Assembly: GCA_039602395.1 (NCBI GenBank)
Contig: JBCNJP010000003.1
Location: forward strand, 16,587,167 to 16,651,166
DNA: 64,000 nt
DNA from: Deinandra increscens subsp. villosa
Lineage: Eukaryota; Streptophyta; Magnoliopsida; Asterales; Asteraceae
Direction: 5' to 3'
In this document: piece by piece, positions 32,238-44,341 of the stretch
Layout of the letters: each line of letters opens with the position of its first letter
How positions within the stretch are numbered: position 1 is the first letter of the stretch
The notes under the pieces: model-generated
The model's database searches: none
Seen by the model: only the letters and a program-made list of their open reading frames with translations
Told to the model about the DNA's origin: nothing
Position numbers and translations under genes: made by a program

Positions 32238-35200
32238 ATGCGATTACGTCGTCATTTAGTAGCACCACTTCCTGAACCTGAGCGCGAATTTCGTAGGCGT
32301 CAAAGGCAATCAAAAGCAGCAAGGCGAGCAGCAATTGAAGCGATGGCACAACGGAGAACGCTCGCGGACTACGCAAGGCCGAATCTCGATGGGGTACAGC
32401 CCAGTGTCATCCGACCGGCTGTGGAGGCAAACAATTTTACGATCCAACCCCAAACCATAACCATGATCCTCAACTCCGTTCAATTCGATGGGTTTCCAAA
32501 CGACGATCCTATGGCTCATATCGCAAGTTTCCTCGAGATTTGCGATACTTTCAAATTAAACGGTGTCACTCCAGATGCAATAAGACTGCGTCTATTCCCA
32601 TTCTCTCTCAGAGGAGCAGCTAAAACATGGCTCCAATCACTTCCTCCGGGTTCGATCACCACGTGGGATGGTCTTACCCAAAAGTTCATATCTAAATATT
32701 TTCCCCCATCCAAAGCAGCCATGTATCGAAACAAGATATATTCGTTCACGCAAGGCGACAATGAAGATCTGTATGAAGCGTGGGAAAGATTTAAGGAGCT
32801 CCTGAGGAAGTGCCCGTCACATGGGATAGAGTTGTACCAGCAAATCCAAATCTTCTATGGTGGCCTGAACCTACTTACCAGACCAACAGTCGACACCTCA
32901 GCTGGGGGAACATTGAGCAGCAAGACCCCCGAGGAAGCTCAAGAACTGCTAGAGGAGCTGGCATTGAATAACTACCAATGGTCGACTACCAGAAGCAGAC
33001 CACAGCAACAACAGTCAAAGGGGATGCACCAGGTTGACCCGATCACAGCCTTGACCGCCCAGGTCGAGGCTTTGACTAAAAAGATTGATAAAATACAGGT
33101 CAACCCACAGCAGGTGGCGCATTGTGAGTTATGTGGAGGTCCGCATCCGATCACCGAGTGTTCAATCAAGGGAAGCACAGATCTTCTGGAGCAGGTAGAG
33201 TTTGTTGGAGGACAAGGCCGCCAGAATGATTATGCGTATCGAAGTCCATACAAGCCCGAGTGGAAGACTAACCAGAACAACCAGAACTACGGGTGGAAAC
33301 AAGACCCAAGTTCTTCCACTCCACCGGGATATCAGCCTAAGCAGAGGCAGCAAGCGTTTTATGACCCTGCACAAGGAAGGCAGCAACCTACTGAGGACAG
33401 TAGCATAAAGGAGCTGAAGGATATGATGGCCCAAATTCTCACTAACCACGAATCTAGGGTCGCTAAAAATGAGAAAGACATTTCAAATGTCGCAGTTTCT
33501 ATCCAGAGTTTAGAGAGGACAGTGGGGGATCTTTCGAAACAGATCGCTGCCAGACCACAAGGCGGACTGCCAAGCAACACAGAGACAAATCCGAAGCAGT
33601 ACGCGAAGGCAATCACAACCAGGAGTGGCAGAACCACTCAAGATCCTGTGTCACCCACAAATGATGAGCCAACAGTTGAAATCGAAAATGAGGAGGAAGA
33701 AGCTGAGGTTCCTGGGCAGAAAGAGTCATCAAGGCGAAGCCCAGCAAGTACATCAAAGCCCCAGGAACCAGTTAAGAGTTCATTGCCAACAGTTCCGTAC
33801 CCTGATCGTCTGAAGAAAGAAAAGACTGAGGAGAACTATGGTAAGTTTCTCGCACTTTTCAAACAACTCCATATCAACTTACCATTCGTAGAGGCTCTGG
33901 CTCAAATGCCTAAATACGCCAAGTTTCTTAAAGATCTGCTAACCAACAAAAAGAAACTTGAGGAGCTCTCTACGGTCACGCTGAACGCCGAATGTTCAGC
34001 CGTTCTCCAGAACAAACTACCCCAGAAAATGAAAGACCCCGGGAGCTTCACAATCCCGTGTTTGATCGGTAGTTTGTCAGTCAGCAATGCTCTAGCTGAC
34101 CTAGGTGCTAGCATTAACCTAATGCCGTATTCTGTTTTCGCCAGGCTAGACCTAGGGGAGCCGACTCCAACTCGTATGAGCATTCAATTCGCGGACCGAT
34201 CCGTGAAATATCCACGAGGCATAATTGAGAACATTCTTGTTAAGGTGGATAAGTTCGTATTCCCCGTAGATTTTGTGATCCTGGACATGGAGGAGGATAA
34301 GAGTGTTCCTCTAATCTTAGGTCGCCCATTCTTAGCTACTGCTAGGGCGTTAGTTGACGTCTTTAGTGGGAAGCTCACTCTTCGCGTCGAAGACGAAACG
34401 GTGACCTTCGACATTCACAGTTCGATGAAACATACTCAGGGTCAGGACGACACACTATACTTTATGGATACAGTCATGACGCAGGTGGGTCGTTTTCTCG
34501 GGGACATCTGCGGGAGAGATCATTTGGATTCGCAGCTGCTAGAAGAGGTTAACCAGGAAATAGAAATGACTGAGCTGGTGGTTGACGACAAATCAGAAGC
34601 CGAGGAGAAACCCGTTCGAGGCTCACAGGCATTTGAAATTCTAGAAAGAGAGGAGCCTAAATCTAAACCGTCAGTGGAGGACCCGCCTACCTTAGAGCTT
34701 AAGGAATTGCCATCTCACCTGGAGTATGCATTCTTGGAGGCGGACTCTAAACTTCCCGTTATTATTTCGTCCGGCCTGACGGTCGAAGAAAAAGAGAAAC
34801 TGTTAGAGGTGCTGAAAGAGCACAAGCAGGCGATCGCGTGGAAGATCATGGATATAAAGGGCATCAACCCTTCATTTTGCACGCACAAGATCTTAATGGA
34901 AGAAGAATACAAGCCTGTTGTGCAACGTCAAAGAAGGCTAAACCCAAAGATGCAAGATGTAGTGAAAAAGGAGGTGCTGAAGCTTTTGGAAGCTGGTTTA
35001 ATCTATCCCATCTCCGATTCGCCATGGGTTAGTCCTGTGCAAGTCGTGCCCAAGAAAGGGGGCATGACAGTGGTGGTGAATGAAAAGAATGAACTTATTC
35101 CTACGAGAACGGTCACAGGGTGGCGAGTTTGCATCGACTATCGCAAACTCAATGACGCTACACGTAAAGATCATTTTCCCTTGCCGTTCATTGATCAAAT

Positions 35201-37607
35201 GTTGGAGCGTCTGGCCGGTCATAGCTACTATTGTTTTCTAGACGGCTTCTCTGGTTATTTCCAGATCCCCATATCACCGGAGGATCAGGAGAAAACTACT
35301 TTTACATGCCCCTATGGCACGTTTGCATATCGACGTATGCCGTTTGGGTTATGTAATGCTCCAGCCACCTTTCAAAGATGCATGGTGGCGATTTTCCATG
35401 ACATGATCGAGGACTCCATGGAGGTGTTCATGGACGATTTCTCAGTTTTCGGGAGTTCCTTCGATCAATGCTTAAAGAATCTGAAACGCATGTTGGCACG
35501 ATGTGAAGAGACTAACTTGGTTCTCAACTGGGAGAAGTGCCACTTTATGGTGAAAGAAGGAATTGTGCTAGGGCACAAAATCTCACAAGCAGGTCTTGAG
35601 GTTGATCGTGCTAAAGTGGAAACTATCTCCAAACTCCCTCCACCAAATTCTGTGAGAGCTATCAGGAGTTTTCTTGGTCATGCGGGTTTCTATCGTCGAT
35701 TCATCAAAGATTTCTCAAAAATCGCCCGTCCAATGACCCAACTCCTAGAGAAGGATATTCCGTTCAAATTCACCGACGAATGCCTTATCGCGTTCAATTT
35801 GTTAAAAGAAAAGTTGGTGAACGCCCCCATCATGGTTGCTCCTGATTGGACACAACCATTTGAGCTTATGTGTGATGCTAGTGATTACGCAGTGGGGGCA
35901 GTCTTGGGGCAAAGAAAAGATAAACACTTTCATCCCATCTACTATGCCAGCAAGACACTGAACGACGCGCAAGAGAACTACACCACGACTGAAAAGGAAC
36001 TTTTAGCCGTAGTCTTTGCGTTTGACAAATTCCGATCCTACCTTGTCTTATCCAAGACCACCGTCTATACGGATCATGCCGCTGTGAAACATCTCTTTAG
36101 TAAACAGGATGCAAAGCCACGTCTCATTCGATGGATCCTGTTACTACAAGAGTTTGATATTGAAATCCGTGACAAAAAGGGGGCCGAAAATGTTGCGGCC
36201 GATCATCTCTCCCGTCTTGAAAATTCTGAGGGCATAGGAATCGAGGGGAGACCAATCAATGATCATTTTCCCCATGAATCCCTCGACTATGTGAAAGTTC
36301 GTGATGATGAAGGAAGCCCATGGTTTGCGGACTATGCAAACTATCTTTCAAATGGAGTTCTAGTCAAGGGGCTATCCTTCCAACAAAAGAAAAGATTTTT
36401 CAGTGAGCTGAAGCACTATATATGGGAGGATCCTTACCTGTATAGGATCGGAGCCGATTCTGTGATTCGGAGGTGCGTGCACGGGAAGGAGGCACGCCAA
36501 ATTCTGAGGCATTGTCACGAGGGCCCGACAGGAGGACATTACGCAGCACTCTTTACCTCGAAAAAGGTGTTTGAGTCAGGATTCTATTGGCCCACTATTT
36601 TTAGAGATTCATACGAGATGATCAGTAAATGTGACAACTGCCAGCGTGCGGGAAATCTATCTAGGCGTGATGAGATGCCCCAAACGGGCATCCAGGTTTG
36701 CGAGATCTTCGATGTGTGGGGTATTGACTTCATGGGACCGTTCCCGTCATCTCGCGGGAACAAATACATTTTAGTGGCAGTGGACTACGTTTCAAAATGG
36801 GTCGAGGCACAAGCCTTACCCACAAACGATGCCAGAGTGGTCGTGAAGTTCCTGAAGAAACTTTTCGCCAGGTTTGGAGTGCCCAGGGCACTAATTAGCG
36901 ATCGAGGCACCCACTTCTGTAATGCACAAATGGAGAAGGCGTTACAACGCTACGGGGTCACCCATAGGTTAGCGACGCCATATCACCCTCAAACGAGTGG
37001 GCAAGTTGAGGTCTCGAATCGTGGGATAAAGAGAATATTAGAAAGGACGGTAGGGAAGCACCGTAAAGACTGGTCTGACAAACTGGATGACGCACTGTGG
37101 GCCTTCCGTACAGCTTACAAGACACCTACCGGCACCACGCCGTTTAGGTTGATTTACGGGAAGGCGTGTCATCTGCCAGTTGAGATTGAGCATAAAGCAT
37201 ATTGGGCACTAAAGACTGTTAACATGGACTTGGATGAAGCAGGTAAGGAAAGATTCTTTCAGTTGCACGAGTTAGAAGAGTTGCGCGACTATGCTTACGG
37301 GAACTCAACAATCTACAAGGAGAGGACAAAGAGGATACACGATGGTCGCATAAGAGTGAAGGAGTTTCATGTGGGAGATCGGGTACTACTCTACAATTCA
37401 AGGTTGAAGCTGTTCCCGGGTAAATTGAGGTCGAGGTGGTCAGGACCATACACAGTTATTCAAGCATATCCATATGGTTCTGTCGAAATAAAGAATGATG
37501 AAGGCGAGACGTTCAAGGTCAACGGACACAGATTAAAGCACTACATTGGTGGTCCGGTTGACACTTATGGAGAGGAGGTGATCTACCATGACGCCCCGAA
37601 TACTTGA
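32238..37607 (+). CDS. Athila gag-pol polyprotein, intact (1789 aa)
   Basis: Order of domains: a basic N-terminus, retrotransposon Gag (AKTWLQSLP region, about 130-230), zinc knuckle (C296-C308, with CX2CX3HX4C spacing), and a proline/acidic linker. Then come aspartic protease (DLGAS, D621), reverse transcriptase (FMDDF, D1066/D1067), RNase H (CDASD, D1213), integrase zinc region (H1425 ... C1465, C1468), integrase core D1497, D1555, E1591 with D-D(35)E spacing, and a C-terminal GPY-like module. Gag and Pol are fused in one frame, as is usual for this lineage. No stop or frameshift is present and all catalytic residues checked are intact, so the protein could be functional. Confidence 0.96.
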   Translation: MRLRRHLVAPLPEPEREFRRRQRQSKAARRAAIEAMAQRRTLADYARPNLDGVQPSVIRPAVEANNFTIQPQTITMILNSVQFDGFPNDDPMAHIASFLEICDTFKLNGVTPDAIRLRLFPFSLRGAAKTWLQSLPPGSITTWDGLTQKFISKYFPPSKAAMYRNKIYSFTQGDNEDLYEAWERFKELLRKCPSHGIELYQQIQIFYGGLNLLTRPTVDTSAGGTLSSKTPEEAQELLEELALNNYQWSTTRSRPQQQQSKGMHQVDPITALTAQVEALTKKIDKIQVNPQQVAHCELCGGPHPITECSIKGSTDLLEQVEFVGGQGRQNDYAYRSPYKPEWKTNQNNQNYGWKQDPSSSTPPGYQPKQRQQAFYDPAQGRQQPTEDSSIKELKDMMAQILTNHESRVAKNEKDISNVAVSIQSLERTVGDLSKQIAARPQGGLPSNTETNPKQYAKAITTRSGRTTQDPVSPTNDEPTVEIENEEEEAEVPGQKESSRRSPASTSKPQEPVKSSLPTVPYPDRLKKEKTEENYGKFLALFKQLHINLPFVEALAQMPKYAKFLKDLLTNKKKLEELSTVTLNAECSAVLQNKLPQKMKDPGSFTIPCLIGSLSVSNALADLGASINLMPYSVFARLDLGEPTPTRMSIQFADRSVKYPRGIIENILVKVDKFVFPVDFVILDMEEDKSVPLILGRPFLATARALVDVFSGKLTLRVEDETVTFDIHSSMKHTQGQDDTLYFMDTVMTQVGRFLGDICGRDHLDSQLLEEVNQEIEMTELVVDDKSEAEEKPVRGSQAFEILEREEPKSKPSVEDPPTLELKELPSHLEYAFLEADSKLPVIISSGLTVEEKEKLLEVLKEHKQAIAWKIMDIKGINPSFCTHKILMEEEYKPVVQRQRRLNPKMQDVVKKEVLKLLEAGLIYPISDSPWVSPVQVVPKKGGMTVVVNEKNELIPTRTVTGWRVCIDYRKLNDATRKDHFPLPFIDQMLERLAGHSYYCFLDGFSGYFQIPISPEDQEKTTFTCPYGTFAYRRMPFGLCNAPATFQRCMVAIFHDMIEDSMEVFMDDFSVFGSSFDQCLKNLKRMLARCEETNLVLNWEKCHFMVKEGIVLGHKISQAGLEVDRAKVETISKLPPPNSVRAIRSFLGHAGFYRRFIKDFSKIARPMTQLLEKDIPFKFTDECLIAFNLLKEKLVNAPIMVAPDWTQPFELMCDASDYAVGAVLGQRKDKHFHPIYYASKTLNDAQENYTTTEKELLAVVFAFDKFRSYLVLSKTTVYTDHAAVKHLFSKQDAKPRLIRWILLLQEFDIEIRDKKGAENVAADHLSRLENSEGIGIEGRPINDHFPHESLDYVKVRDDEGSPWFADYANYLSNGVLVKGLSFQQKKRFFSELKHYIWEDPYLYRIGADSVIRRCVHGKEARQILRHCHEGPTGGHYAALFTSKKVFESGFYWPTIFRDSYEMISKCDNCQRAGNLSRRDEMPQTGIQVCEIFDVWGIDFMGPFPSSRGNKYILVAVDYVSKWVEAQALPTNDARVVVKFLKKLFARFGVPRALISDRGTHFCNAQMEKALQRYGVTHRLATPYHPQTSGQVEVSNRGIKRILERTVGKHRKDWSDKLDDALWAFRTAYKTPTGTTPFRLIYGKACHLPVEIEHKAYWALKTVNMDLDEAGKERFFQLHELEELRDYAYGNSTIYKERTKRIHDGRIRVKEFHVGDRVLLYNSRLKLFPGKLRSRWSGPYTVIQAYPYGSVEIKNDEGETFKVNGHRLKHYIGGPVDTYGEEVIYHDAPNT

Positions 37608-39020
37608 TCACGGGGTCGAGTCTGGCTGAAGACTCGGAAATAAACTTAGCGCTTGTGGGAGGCAACCCGATTGTGTGTTTTGTTTCTTTTTATTTCTTTA
37701 ATTACTTGTGTGCTTTATTTTAAGTTTGGTGTGTTTATTTTCATTTTTGTTTCTTGTGATTTTATTTAATGTTTTTCAAGTAAGTGTGTAGTTGCAGCGT
37801 TCTGTATGTGGTGCTAGCAGCTGGATGAGGATGACAACAAAAAACAAAAATTCGGTTGAAGATAGCTCGTGGGTTGACATCGTCTAATCAGGGGAGTTTT
37901 CAGTTTCTTTCATCCTTATATTTGTTTTTCTTTCTTGCACATTGAGGACAATGCACAAATCAAGTGTGGGGAGGGAATGTCTGAAAAAATGAAAAAAAAA
38001 ACTGAAACTAAAAAAAAATAAAATGAAAAAAATAAAATTTGTTAATTTTTGAGAAATGTCCCTGATTGCTTGCAACTAAAATGGAAAATGATAGGTATAA
38101 CTGGAAATTTGAAAAAAAAATTAAAAAAAAAAACTGAAAAAATTGAAAAAAAAGTAAGGATAGAAAGCGCGTCTAGCTAGTGATGTGCTGGTAGGTCCAA
38201 CCGACTATGATTGCTTAAAAATCCTGTGATTGTTAAATAAATAAATAAATAATAAATCATGATATCTTGTGGGTTTTCGCCTTGGGAGGATTGGTAAAGC
38301 CGAAACTGTCGACTAGGTTGATAGGTACCACTTTAGGTAAAGATGTATATGTCTTGAGAATTTATGGCACGCTATGATCTTTTTATGAAAATAAATCCGA
38401 GAAATAGCGGCGCCCCGCCTTTTACCATCCATCTGAGCTTTATACATTTAAGGAAGAAAAAAGATGAAAAAAAAAGCAAAAAAGAAAAAAGAGAAAATAT
38501 GAAGAAAAAAAAAAGCAAATAAAGTGCTATAAACCGCCGATCCTACGTACTACCTCTAGGGATAGTGACTCCGGAGATGTACTATTGGGGTGAGGATGGT
38601 TTTAGGTGCGAAGAAAAAAAAAGGAAAAATGTTATAAAGCTCAAACACATCATCCATCAATCATCCACTATTCTCTTGACATATATATTTTTGGTTAATG
38701 TGGTGGGTTAAAATCTGGAATGGTTTAGCCCGGGCCTTGATTCCTTGAGATGGGATTAGGACTAGCTAAGAATCCTGAGTGTGAGACACATAGATAGAAT
38801 GATAAGGTAATGAAATGAATGATAAATGCATGATCGGGGGCGTTATTTGTCGGTGGTTGGGCTTAGTCGGATAGAAATATCGGTGATTGCTGCTAGCGCG
38901 TAAGTATATCAGAGAAAAAAAAAAATAGAGTAGAGTAGAATAGAAGAAAAAAGTCATTTTTCCAGTTGTGATTCCATTGCGAGTTTTTCGGGGACGAAAA
39001 AGACTAAGTGTGGGGATATT
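37608..39020 (+). other. Athila 3' spacer without an env-like gene
   Basis: The 1.4 kb between pol and the 3' LTR is rich in A and GAAAAA tracts and holds no long frame. Two AAGTGTGGGG-like polypurine motifs occur, at about 37959 (CAAGTGTGGGGAGGG) and 39007 (TAAGTGTGGGGA). The second, just before the LTR, is the probable primer tract. Many Athila elements carry an env-like frame here; this one does not. Confidence 0.75.
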
Positions 39021-40868
39021 TGATGTACCTTAATTTATACATCTTTTACTCAAATATTTCTTACACTTTTAAAAGTATTTGATATATTTTTCATTTAATA
39101 TTACTCCTAAATTGTTTACATTTGAATTTCAGGTGTTTTAGAAGACCCTGAGTAGAAACGAGCTAATTCAGTACAATTAACTGCAACACAAGATGCAGGC
39201 TGAAACATTTCAAGAGATGATGAGCTAAAACGATGCATTTGAGCTACAGTCGAGGTTGTTGATTACTATTGATTGTTTTGATTTTTAAAGGAAAAAGAAA
39301 AAAAAAGTAAAAATAAAAGATGACATAAGCAATTGCAAGTTCACATGAACTTTGATGTGGAGATCAAAACAAAACAAATTGAATTTGTGGGCTGCAATAT
39401 TGGGCTGATTCGGTTGAAGCCAGTGACGTGGGAAACAAGACTCACAACAATAAATAAAAAAGGAACATTAGGTAAATGGAGTAGGAACTTTTCGGACGGC
39501 TGGTGATATACGGCAGACGCAAGAGGAGAAAAGAAAACATTCGAAAGAGAAAAAGAAAGGGACTACGGACGGCAGCAATAGGCAAGAGAAAAAGGAATTC
39601 ACAGAGAACCCTACGAACAGAAGAAGCAATATTTGCATTCACAGGGAGCATTCGGTTTAGTATTTTGATTCCTAAACATTATTTTTTTCTAGTTCTATAC
39701 TCTTATGAACATGATGTTTATGAATTTTATTAGTATGAATTTTGTGTTCTTGAATATTATGAGTAGCTAAACCTTTACACCATCTAAGTTTGGATTGAAT
39801 ATTGGTATGACTTGATTATTTTTAGGTTTGTCTAATCTTGTGGCTAATGCTATTGTCAAGAATTTGTTAAATATTGATCTATGATGTATATGAGTACTAT
39901 TTATATGGTTGACGAGCATGCTATAATCCTCTTATAATTCTACTTGATTTATTTTGTATTTATCGAATAGAATTATATGTTTAGGTCGCGGACTTGGTGT
40001 TAGTGATCTTTAAGTGGTTAAGCTAGAAATAGTTAATCATAGGAATAAGCGTGATTGTTGGTTTAAATTAGTGTTCTGCCAACCTTGAGACCGAGAGGAG
40101 ATAGGTTGTTAGTTTCATCTTGGGTTATTAGTGATTAGGATTAGGGTTGTGCGAGAGTGAATTTTAGCCTTTTCATAGTGATTACCTTGTGATTCTAAGT
40201 TATAGATCAAGTTTGACATTTTTACTCCTTTGCATCTAGGATTGTCGAGGACAGTTTTTTTACGTGCATTGTGATTGTTGAGACCGAGAGGAGATACATC
40301 ATTAGAGTACTTTAGCATTCTAAGTTTGGTGAGACCGACAGGAGATCCATTTTTTTATCCCGGTGAGCTTTACACGACTCTTAGGATCATTTAGATGTGT
40401 TAGTGAGACCTAGCGGAGATCTAGCATAACTTGGTGATTTCTTAGTGTTCCATCGTTAGACCCGGTGCCATAAGATTAGTCATTCCTGAAGATAGTTGAG
40501 TCATCCAATAGGATTCCTTACTTAGGTGGTTGCTTCCCCATATTTGAGTTTTACTCATTCGTCCGTTGTTTTCTAGCCGTGTTCTTATTTTTCTTCCACG
40601 TCCGTAGTATTATATTTCTTTTAGTCGTCTTAAGTATTTTAGTCCATTTAATTAAAAAGAAAAAAAAATCAACACTTTTTATTTTCGGTTAAAAATTAAT
40701 AAAGATTTATTTTCGGGAGTTTGAACACGCGTCCTTGGATTGACATCCGGTACTTGCTAATAATGTGCTACATACGAAGGGTACACTTGCCCGAGTGTGT
40801 AGTTTGGTCACCTAGTAATTACCCTTTTAAAACTTGAATCATTTTTATAGACCTCAATCTACGCATCA
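39021..40868 (+). repeat. 3' LTR of the Athila element
   Basis: Same length as the 5' LTR (1848 bp), with scattered substitutions and a few 1-bp indels; ends ACGCATCA. Confidence 0.95.
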
Positions 40869-40908
40869 AGCACCGATTTCGAAAAGAAACACCAGGATCT
40901 CCTAGGGT

Positions 40909-41097
40909 TTTATACACCAAGCCACGAACTGGACCTTTATCCACAGCAGCCCACAAGCCAAATAGTCCAAGCCCACATCTCTAAACCTGATTTATATACA
41001 ACAAAAATAACTCAAGTTAGAATTATTTTGACTACACAATGAATAATATTTGAGGATATGAAATTGTCAAAAATACAATTTCTCTGTATTTTTAAGA
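40909..41097 (-). repeat. 5' LTR remnant of copia element 3
   Basis: Matches 25022-25205 with small indels (for example an extra AAAAATAA block). The outermost CA is mutated to GA. Only this outer part of the LTR survives. Confidence 0.75.
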
Positions 41098-41102
41098 GAA
41101 TT

Positions 41103-42020
41103 CTAGTCCACTTTGAAGAGATTTTGTCTATAACCATTATATTACAGTCCAGGTGATAGATTTCATCTATTATATGTTTGTAGCTAGTGACTGACACGAT
41201 GATATGGGGAATTTGAAAAGGTTGGTTTTGGTGGATTCAAATGATCATAAAGAGGATGGAGACAATGAAAAAAAAGGGAGATGGAGACAAATGCCTCGAG
41301 GCCTCGTTCAGCCAAACAAATGGATAGTGGTAGACTTCCCGAGCTTAAAAAGGATGGAGACAATGAAAAAAAAGGGAGATGGAGACAAATGCCTCGAGGC
41401 CTCGTTCAGCCAAACAAATGGATAGTGGTAGACTTCCCGAGCTTAAAAAGGGCGTTGATGATTTGGGCTCACAACTCAAAGGGGGTTACAAGTCGTGCAC
41501 TGAGATTAATAATAGAGGGGTCAAATGGGGTGGAGAAAAGGATCGGCTAAACTAATTCAACTTGAGGGAAGAATGATGAAAAGTGGGAGCAAAACAACAA
41601 TTTGGTGTTCCCTTACGCGTAGGATTTCTTCCACTACAAAATCATCATCAAGTCAAACACATCCAAAGAGCAGATCGTTGTGGAAGCTTAGAAAACAAAA
41701 GAGGTCGGTGAATCTGTTGGATTCGAAATGGAAGGGTTTAATGCATTTGTGAATGATTTGCGGGAGGAGGAAAATGGCGTATCCAATGAATTTTATGTCT
41801 ATTAACATTAGGGGGCAAGCGAGACACATAATCTCAATTGGGTCAAACAGATGATGCTTGCAGCTTGGTGAGCTATAGGGTAAGGCTTATCACGAGTTTA
41901 TTCATAGGGATGTTGATGTACTTGGATTGGGATTAGTGGTGTATTTTTTTTTTCTTTTTGTTTCCTTGTAATCTAACTTCTTACTAGTTGGTGTTTTTAA
42001 TGAATGGATGTTGATTTCTA
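41103..42020 (+). mobile_element. LINE-like remnant (internally deleted)
   Basis: The plus strand near 41780-41810 reads MNFMSINIRG, the typical start of plant L1-type LINE ORF2. Upstream frames (41204-41752) are hydrophilic and could be the end of ORF1. Shortly after comes a sequence like a LINE 3' end (CCTTGTAATCTAACTTC..., TTTTTAATGAATGG). No reverse transcriptase lies in between, so it would be a heavily deleted copy. Moderately supported guess. Confidence 0.4.
41253..41448. repeat. 98-bp tandem duplication
   Basis: AGGATGGAGACAATGAAAAA and the following bases are repeated exactly by eye at 41253 and 41351. The period is not a multiple of three, so the two copies are read in different frames. 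Confidence 0.95.
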
Positions 42021-42540
42021 CAGTCGGGGATAAAGTATGTAACGTTTAGTAGTAAAAAACTCATTTTGAAGGGTTGTGACTTTCACAAGATATACATCCT
42101 TTCCTATCATTTGTATATATACATCACAGTATACATTCATAAATATTAGGCAATAAAAGTTTGTGTTAGGGTCCATCCCAATTCTTGTTTCTTTATTTTA
42201 GTTCTTGATTGTTTGTTGGAAACGTAATCCCCAAGGACCCGATGATCTTAAATCAATGGTTGCTTGTCATCCTCTCGTGCTTTGATTCTTGTTAATAGTT
42301 CATTTAGTTCAGAGTTCGAATGTTATATTGGTATTTGTCCCCTATTATGATCGTTCTTGACTTACCGTTCATCTTTGTTATGGTGACCTTAAGTTCATAC
42401 ACAAGAAAGCATCTTCCATGGTCACTTTTCAATGCATATCCACTCAAATAGTGTTACTAGTATGCAAAAACTATGTACATGTTTTTATATCAGATGCTCC
42501 TCACAAACGGGTAATTTTCTTAACAATTATTCATAAAACA
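42021..42540. other. Gene-free stretch
   Basis: AT-rich; nothing recognised. Confidence 0.4.
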
Positions 42541-43740
42541 GTTTAACATTTTTTCATTTGTATTTTTCAGTGTTATCCAGGTCCGAAATAAAGGAGCAAA
42601 AAATGCAAGGAAATGGAAGAAAAAAAATCAAAAGCCTCCTAAAACCGGACCAGACACGGGTCGTGCCTCCCCACCTGCAGAAGCGGCAAAGGCGTTGACA
42701 TTCAGCTGATGACGTGTCCTGGCTCCAGCAACACGGCCCATGTCAAGTTTGACCACGGGTTATGCCCCTCTGATAAAATCATACTAAAAATCTAAAGAAA
42801 AGACAAAATCTATTGACTTTCGACCCGCCATGGGTCGTGCCTCTGGAAGCACGGGTCGTGCCTCTGGAAGCACGGGTCGTGCCCCTTGCCGGCCAGCCTC
42901 TATAAATACCATGCAAACTTTTCAGTTCAACTTGCTAAATTCTTTCCTCTTCTCTCTAGTTTTTTTTTTTTGTTTTTGAGACACTTCTATTTGAAGTTTG
43001 GTCATTTTTCTCAAGATTGTAAGAATTCAACTTAATCAAAGTAGTCTACGTTTATCTTTGAACTTATCTTTTTTGTTTAAGCAAATCTTTAAAGCCATGA
43101 TTGGCTAAACCTTACACCTTCTTGGGGGAAACAAACATTTGGTGGGTTGGTAACATGAGTGCATAAACTACCCTTAAGGTGTGTGCATCGATGACTTTGA
43201 AAACTAATCTTTTATATTGAAAGCCTATTATTTCCCTTAATAACAAATATGTCTTGTGTATTATGGATCATTTGTTCCCTCGAAAGCACATTGATCGATA
43301 GGTGAGAACCGCTCAGGGGATGAGCATTTATTTTGACAATGATTCGCACCTCATGGGAGATAATGCATTCGTGCGCTTTATGTCTATGTAAACAAAACGC
43401 ATGGTACGTCGTGAGAGCAGTATCAAGGTATTGGGTTGTGGTTCTGGGTTCATAATATTTTGCCACTTTGAACGTCGCGAGAGCGGTACGTTTGTGTACT
43501 TCGTTTTGGTAACGACTAACTGTGTGCGTTGAAAGAGCTCTACGTGGGTAGAAACGAGCCATTATTCCTCATGATTGATTTTTATTCAATACAGCAAACC
43601 GGTAGATCCGAAAGTAGTGACAATGTTTGGCCTGTAGGTCATGCTCCTACGAATGAACGACATCGATAACACACTATATTTGTTACTTCACATTACGTTC
43701 ACCTTTGAGGGGGGGGGGGGGGGTCATCCTTAATGATCGA
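42541..43740 (+). repeat. Degenerate LTR, possibly Athila-like
   Basis: Contains repeated CACGGGTCGTGCC motifs (a 21-bp unit repeated at about 42833-42884), a TATAAATA promoter-like box at 42901, and a poly-T rich leader. It also has GGCTAAACCTTACACC, resembling GCTAAACCTTTACACC of the Athila LTR. Recurrent GAGAGC-type motifs follow at 43400-43535, then a 15-base G run at 43709-43723. No coding sequence. Probably the start of a gypsy LTR whose ends are lost. Confidence 0.4.
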
Positions 43741-44080
43741 AAAGGGGAGCGCATGACTAGGTGTATCCTAAGATGGAGTCCTTTTTCTACTGTCATGTAA
43801 CAATCTTAAAGGAGGGGTTATGTATAATAAGTAATGTTTTAAAACCGGAGTTTTAAACCAGACTGGTCTTGTCCCAAAAACGGTTCAACAGAACGACCCG
43901 GACGGTCGAACCGGATTGACTATTCGAACTTGTAAATTTACAACATACATTTTATAAACTTTAAACCACAAAAATAAAAATAAAAAGAAACTTCAATAAA
44001 GTCTAAAGCATAATAATAGTCATCCAAAATAACATCAATACAAGTTCTAGTTAAGTTATAGTTATCAAAAAAAGAAAAAA

Positions 44081-44154
44081 CTACAAAGGAGTGTTATACG
44101 CATCAAGCTCTTCGTCATTTAGTAGATGAAATTCACTATCATTGTCTTCCTCAT
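44081..44154 (-). pseudogene. hAT transposase, last exon (3' part, separated by copia element 2)
   Basis: Minus strand from the insertion site encodes EDNDSEFHLLNDEELDAYNT and a short end before TAG at 44083-44081. It continues the frame that stops at 49661 (…NESAYSLVDE), since CTCAT is duplicated at both junctions. Acidic C-terminal tails like this are common in plant hAT transposases. Confidence 0.65.
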
Positions 44155-44323
44155 TGTTAAATTATGTATATAATTAGCCCATCACTATTAAGCTCACTAG
44201 CCCAATATCTAGATTTTTCTTGTAGCTAGATATTTGTTGTGTCTAGATATTTCTTACCTTGTATATATAGGGGTTTACCCCATTTGTAATAGATTACCAG
44301 ATTTTCTATCCAAATCAGTTACA
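44155..44323 (+). repeat. 5' LTR of copia element 2
   Basis: TGTTAAAT...GTTACA; followed by TAGTTTCAGAGC, a two-mismatch form of the tRNA-Met primer site. Confidence 0.93.
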
Positions 44324-44341
44324 TAGTTTCAGAGCTATAAA

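Larger units (their letters stand above)
30117..40868 (+). mobile_element. Athila-lineage Ty3/gypsy retrotransposon, nearly intact
   Basis: A 10,752-bp element with 1848-bp LTRs (30117-31964 and 39021-40868) and a 5-bp target duplication AGCAC. It has a tRNA-Asp primer site and one intact gag-pol frame. The LTRs differ at roughly 20-25 positions by eye, slightly over 1%, so the insertion is fairly recent but older than copia element 1. Athila assignment rests on the primer site and on RT and protease motifs ([19 protein letters not shown]). No env-like frame in the 1.4 kb between pol and the 3' LTR. Confidence 0.95.
24710..41097 (-). mobile_element. Decayed Ty1/copia element split by an Athila-type gypsy element
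   Basis: Minus-strand copia element. Its 3' LTR is at 24710-25205, its broken gag-pol at 29688-25200, and its 5' LTR remnant at 40909-41097, bounded by GAATT duplications. A complete gypsy element (30117-40868) lies within its 5' leader. Without the insert it would be about 5.6 kb. The 5' LTR matches the 3' LTR only over its outer 189 bp, and no tRNA-Met primer site is seen, so the 5' end was rearranged. Confidence 0.8.

Noticed and set aside
37608..39020. Small frames in the Athila spacer as an env-like gene
   Set aside because: The longest frame is about 60 codons, low-complexity and without a signal or membrane segment.
43212..43562. 116-codon minus-strand frame as a gene
   Set aside because: It lies in a degenerate LTR-like region and encodes nothing recognisable.
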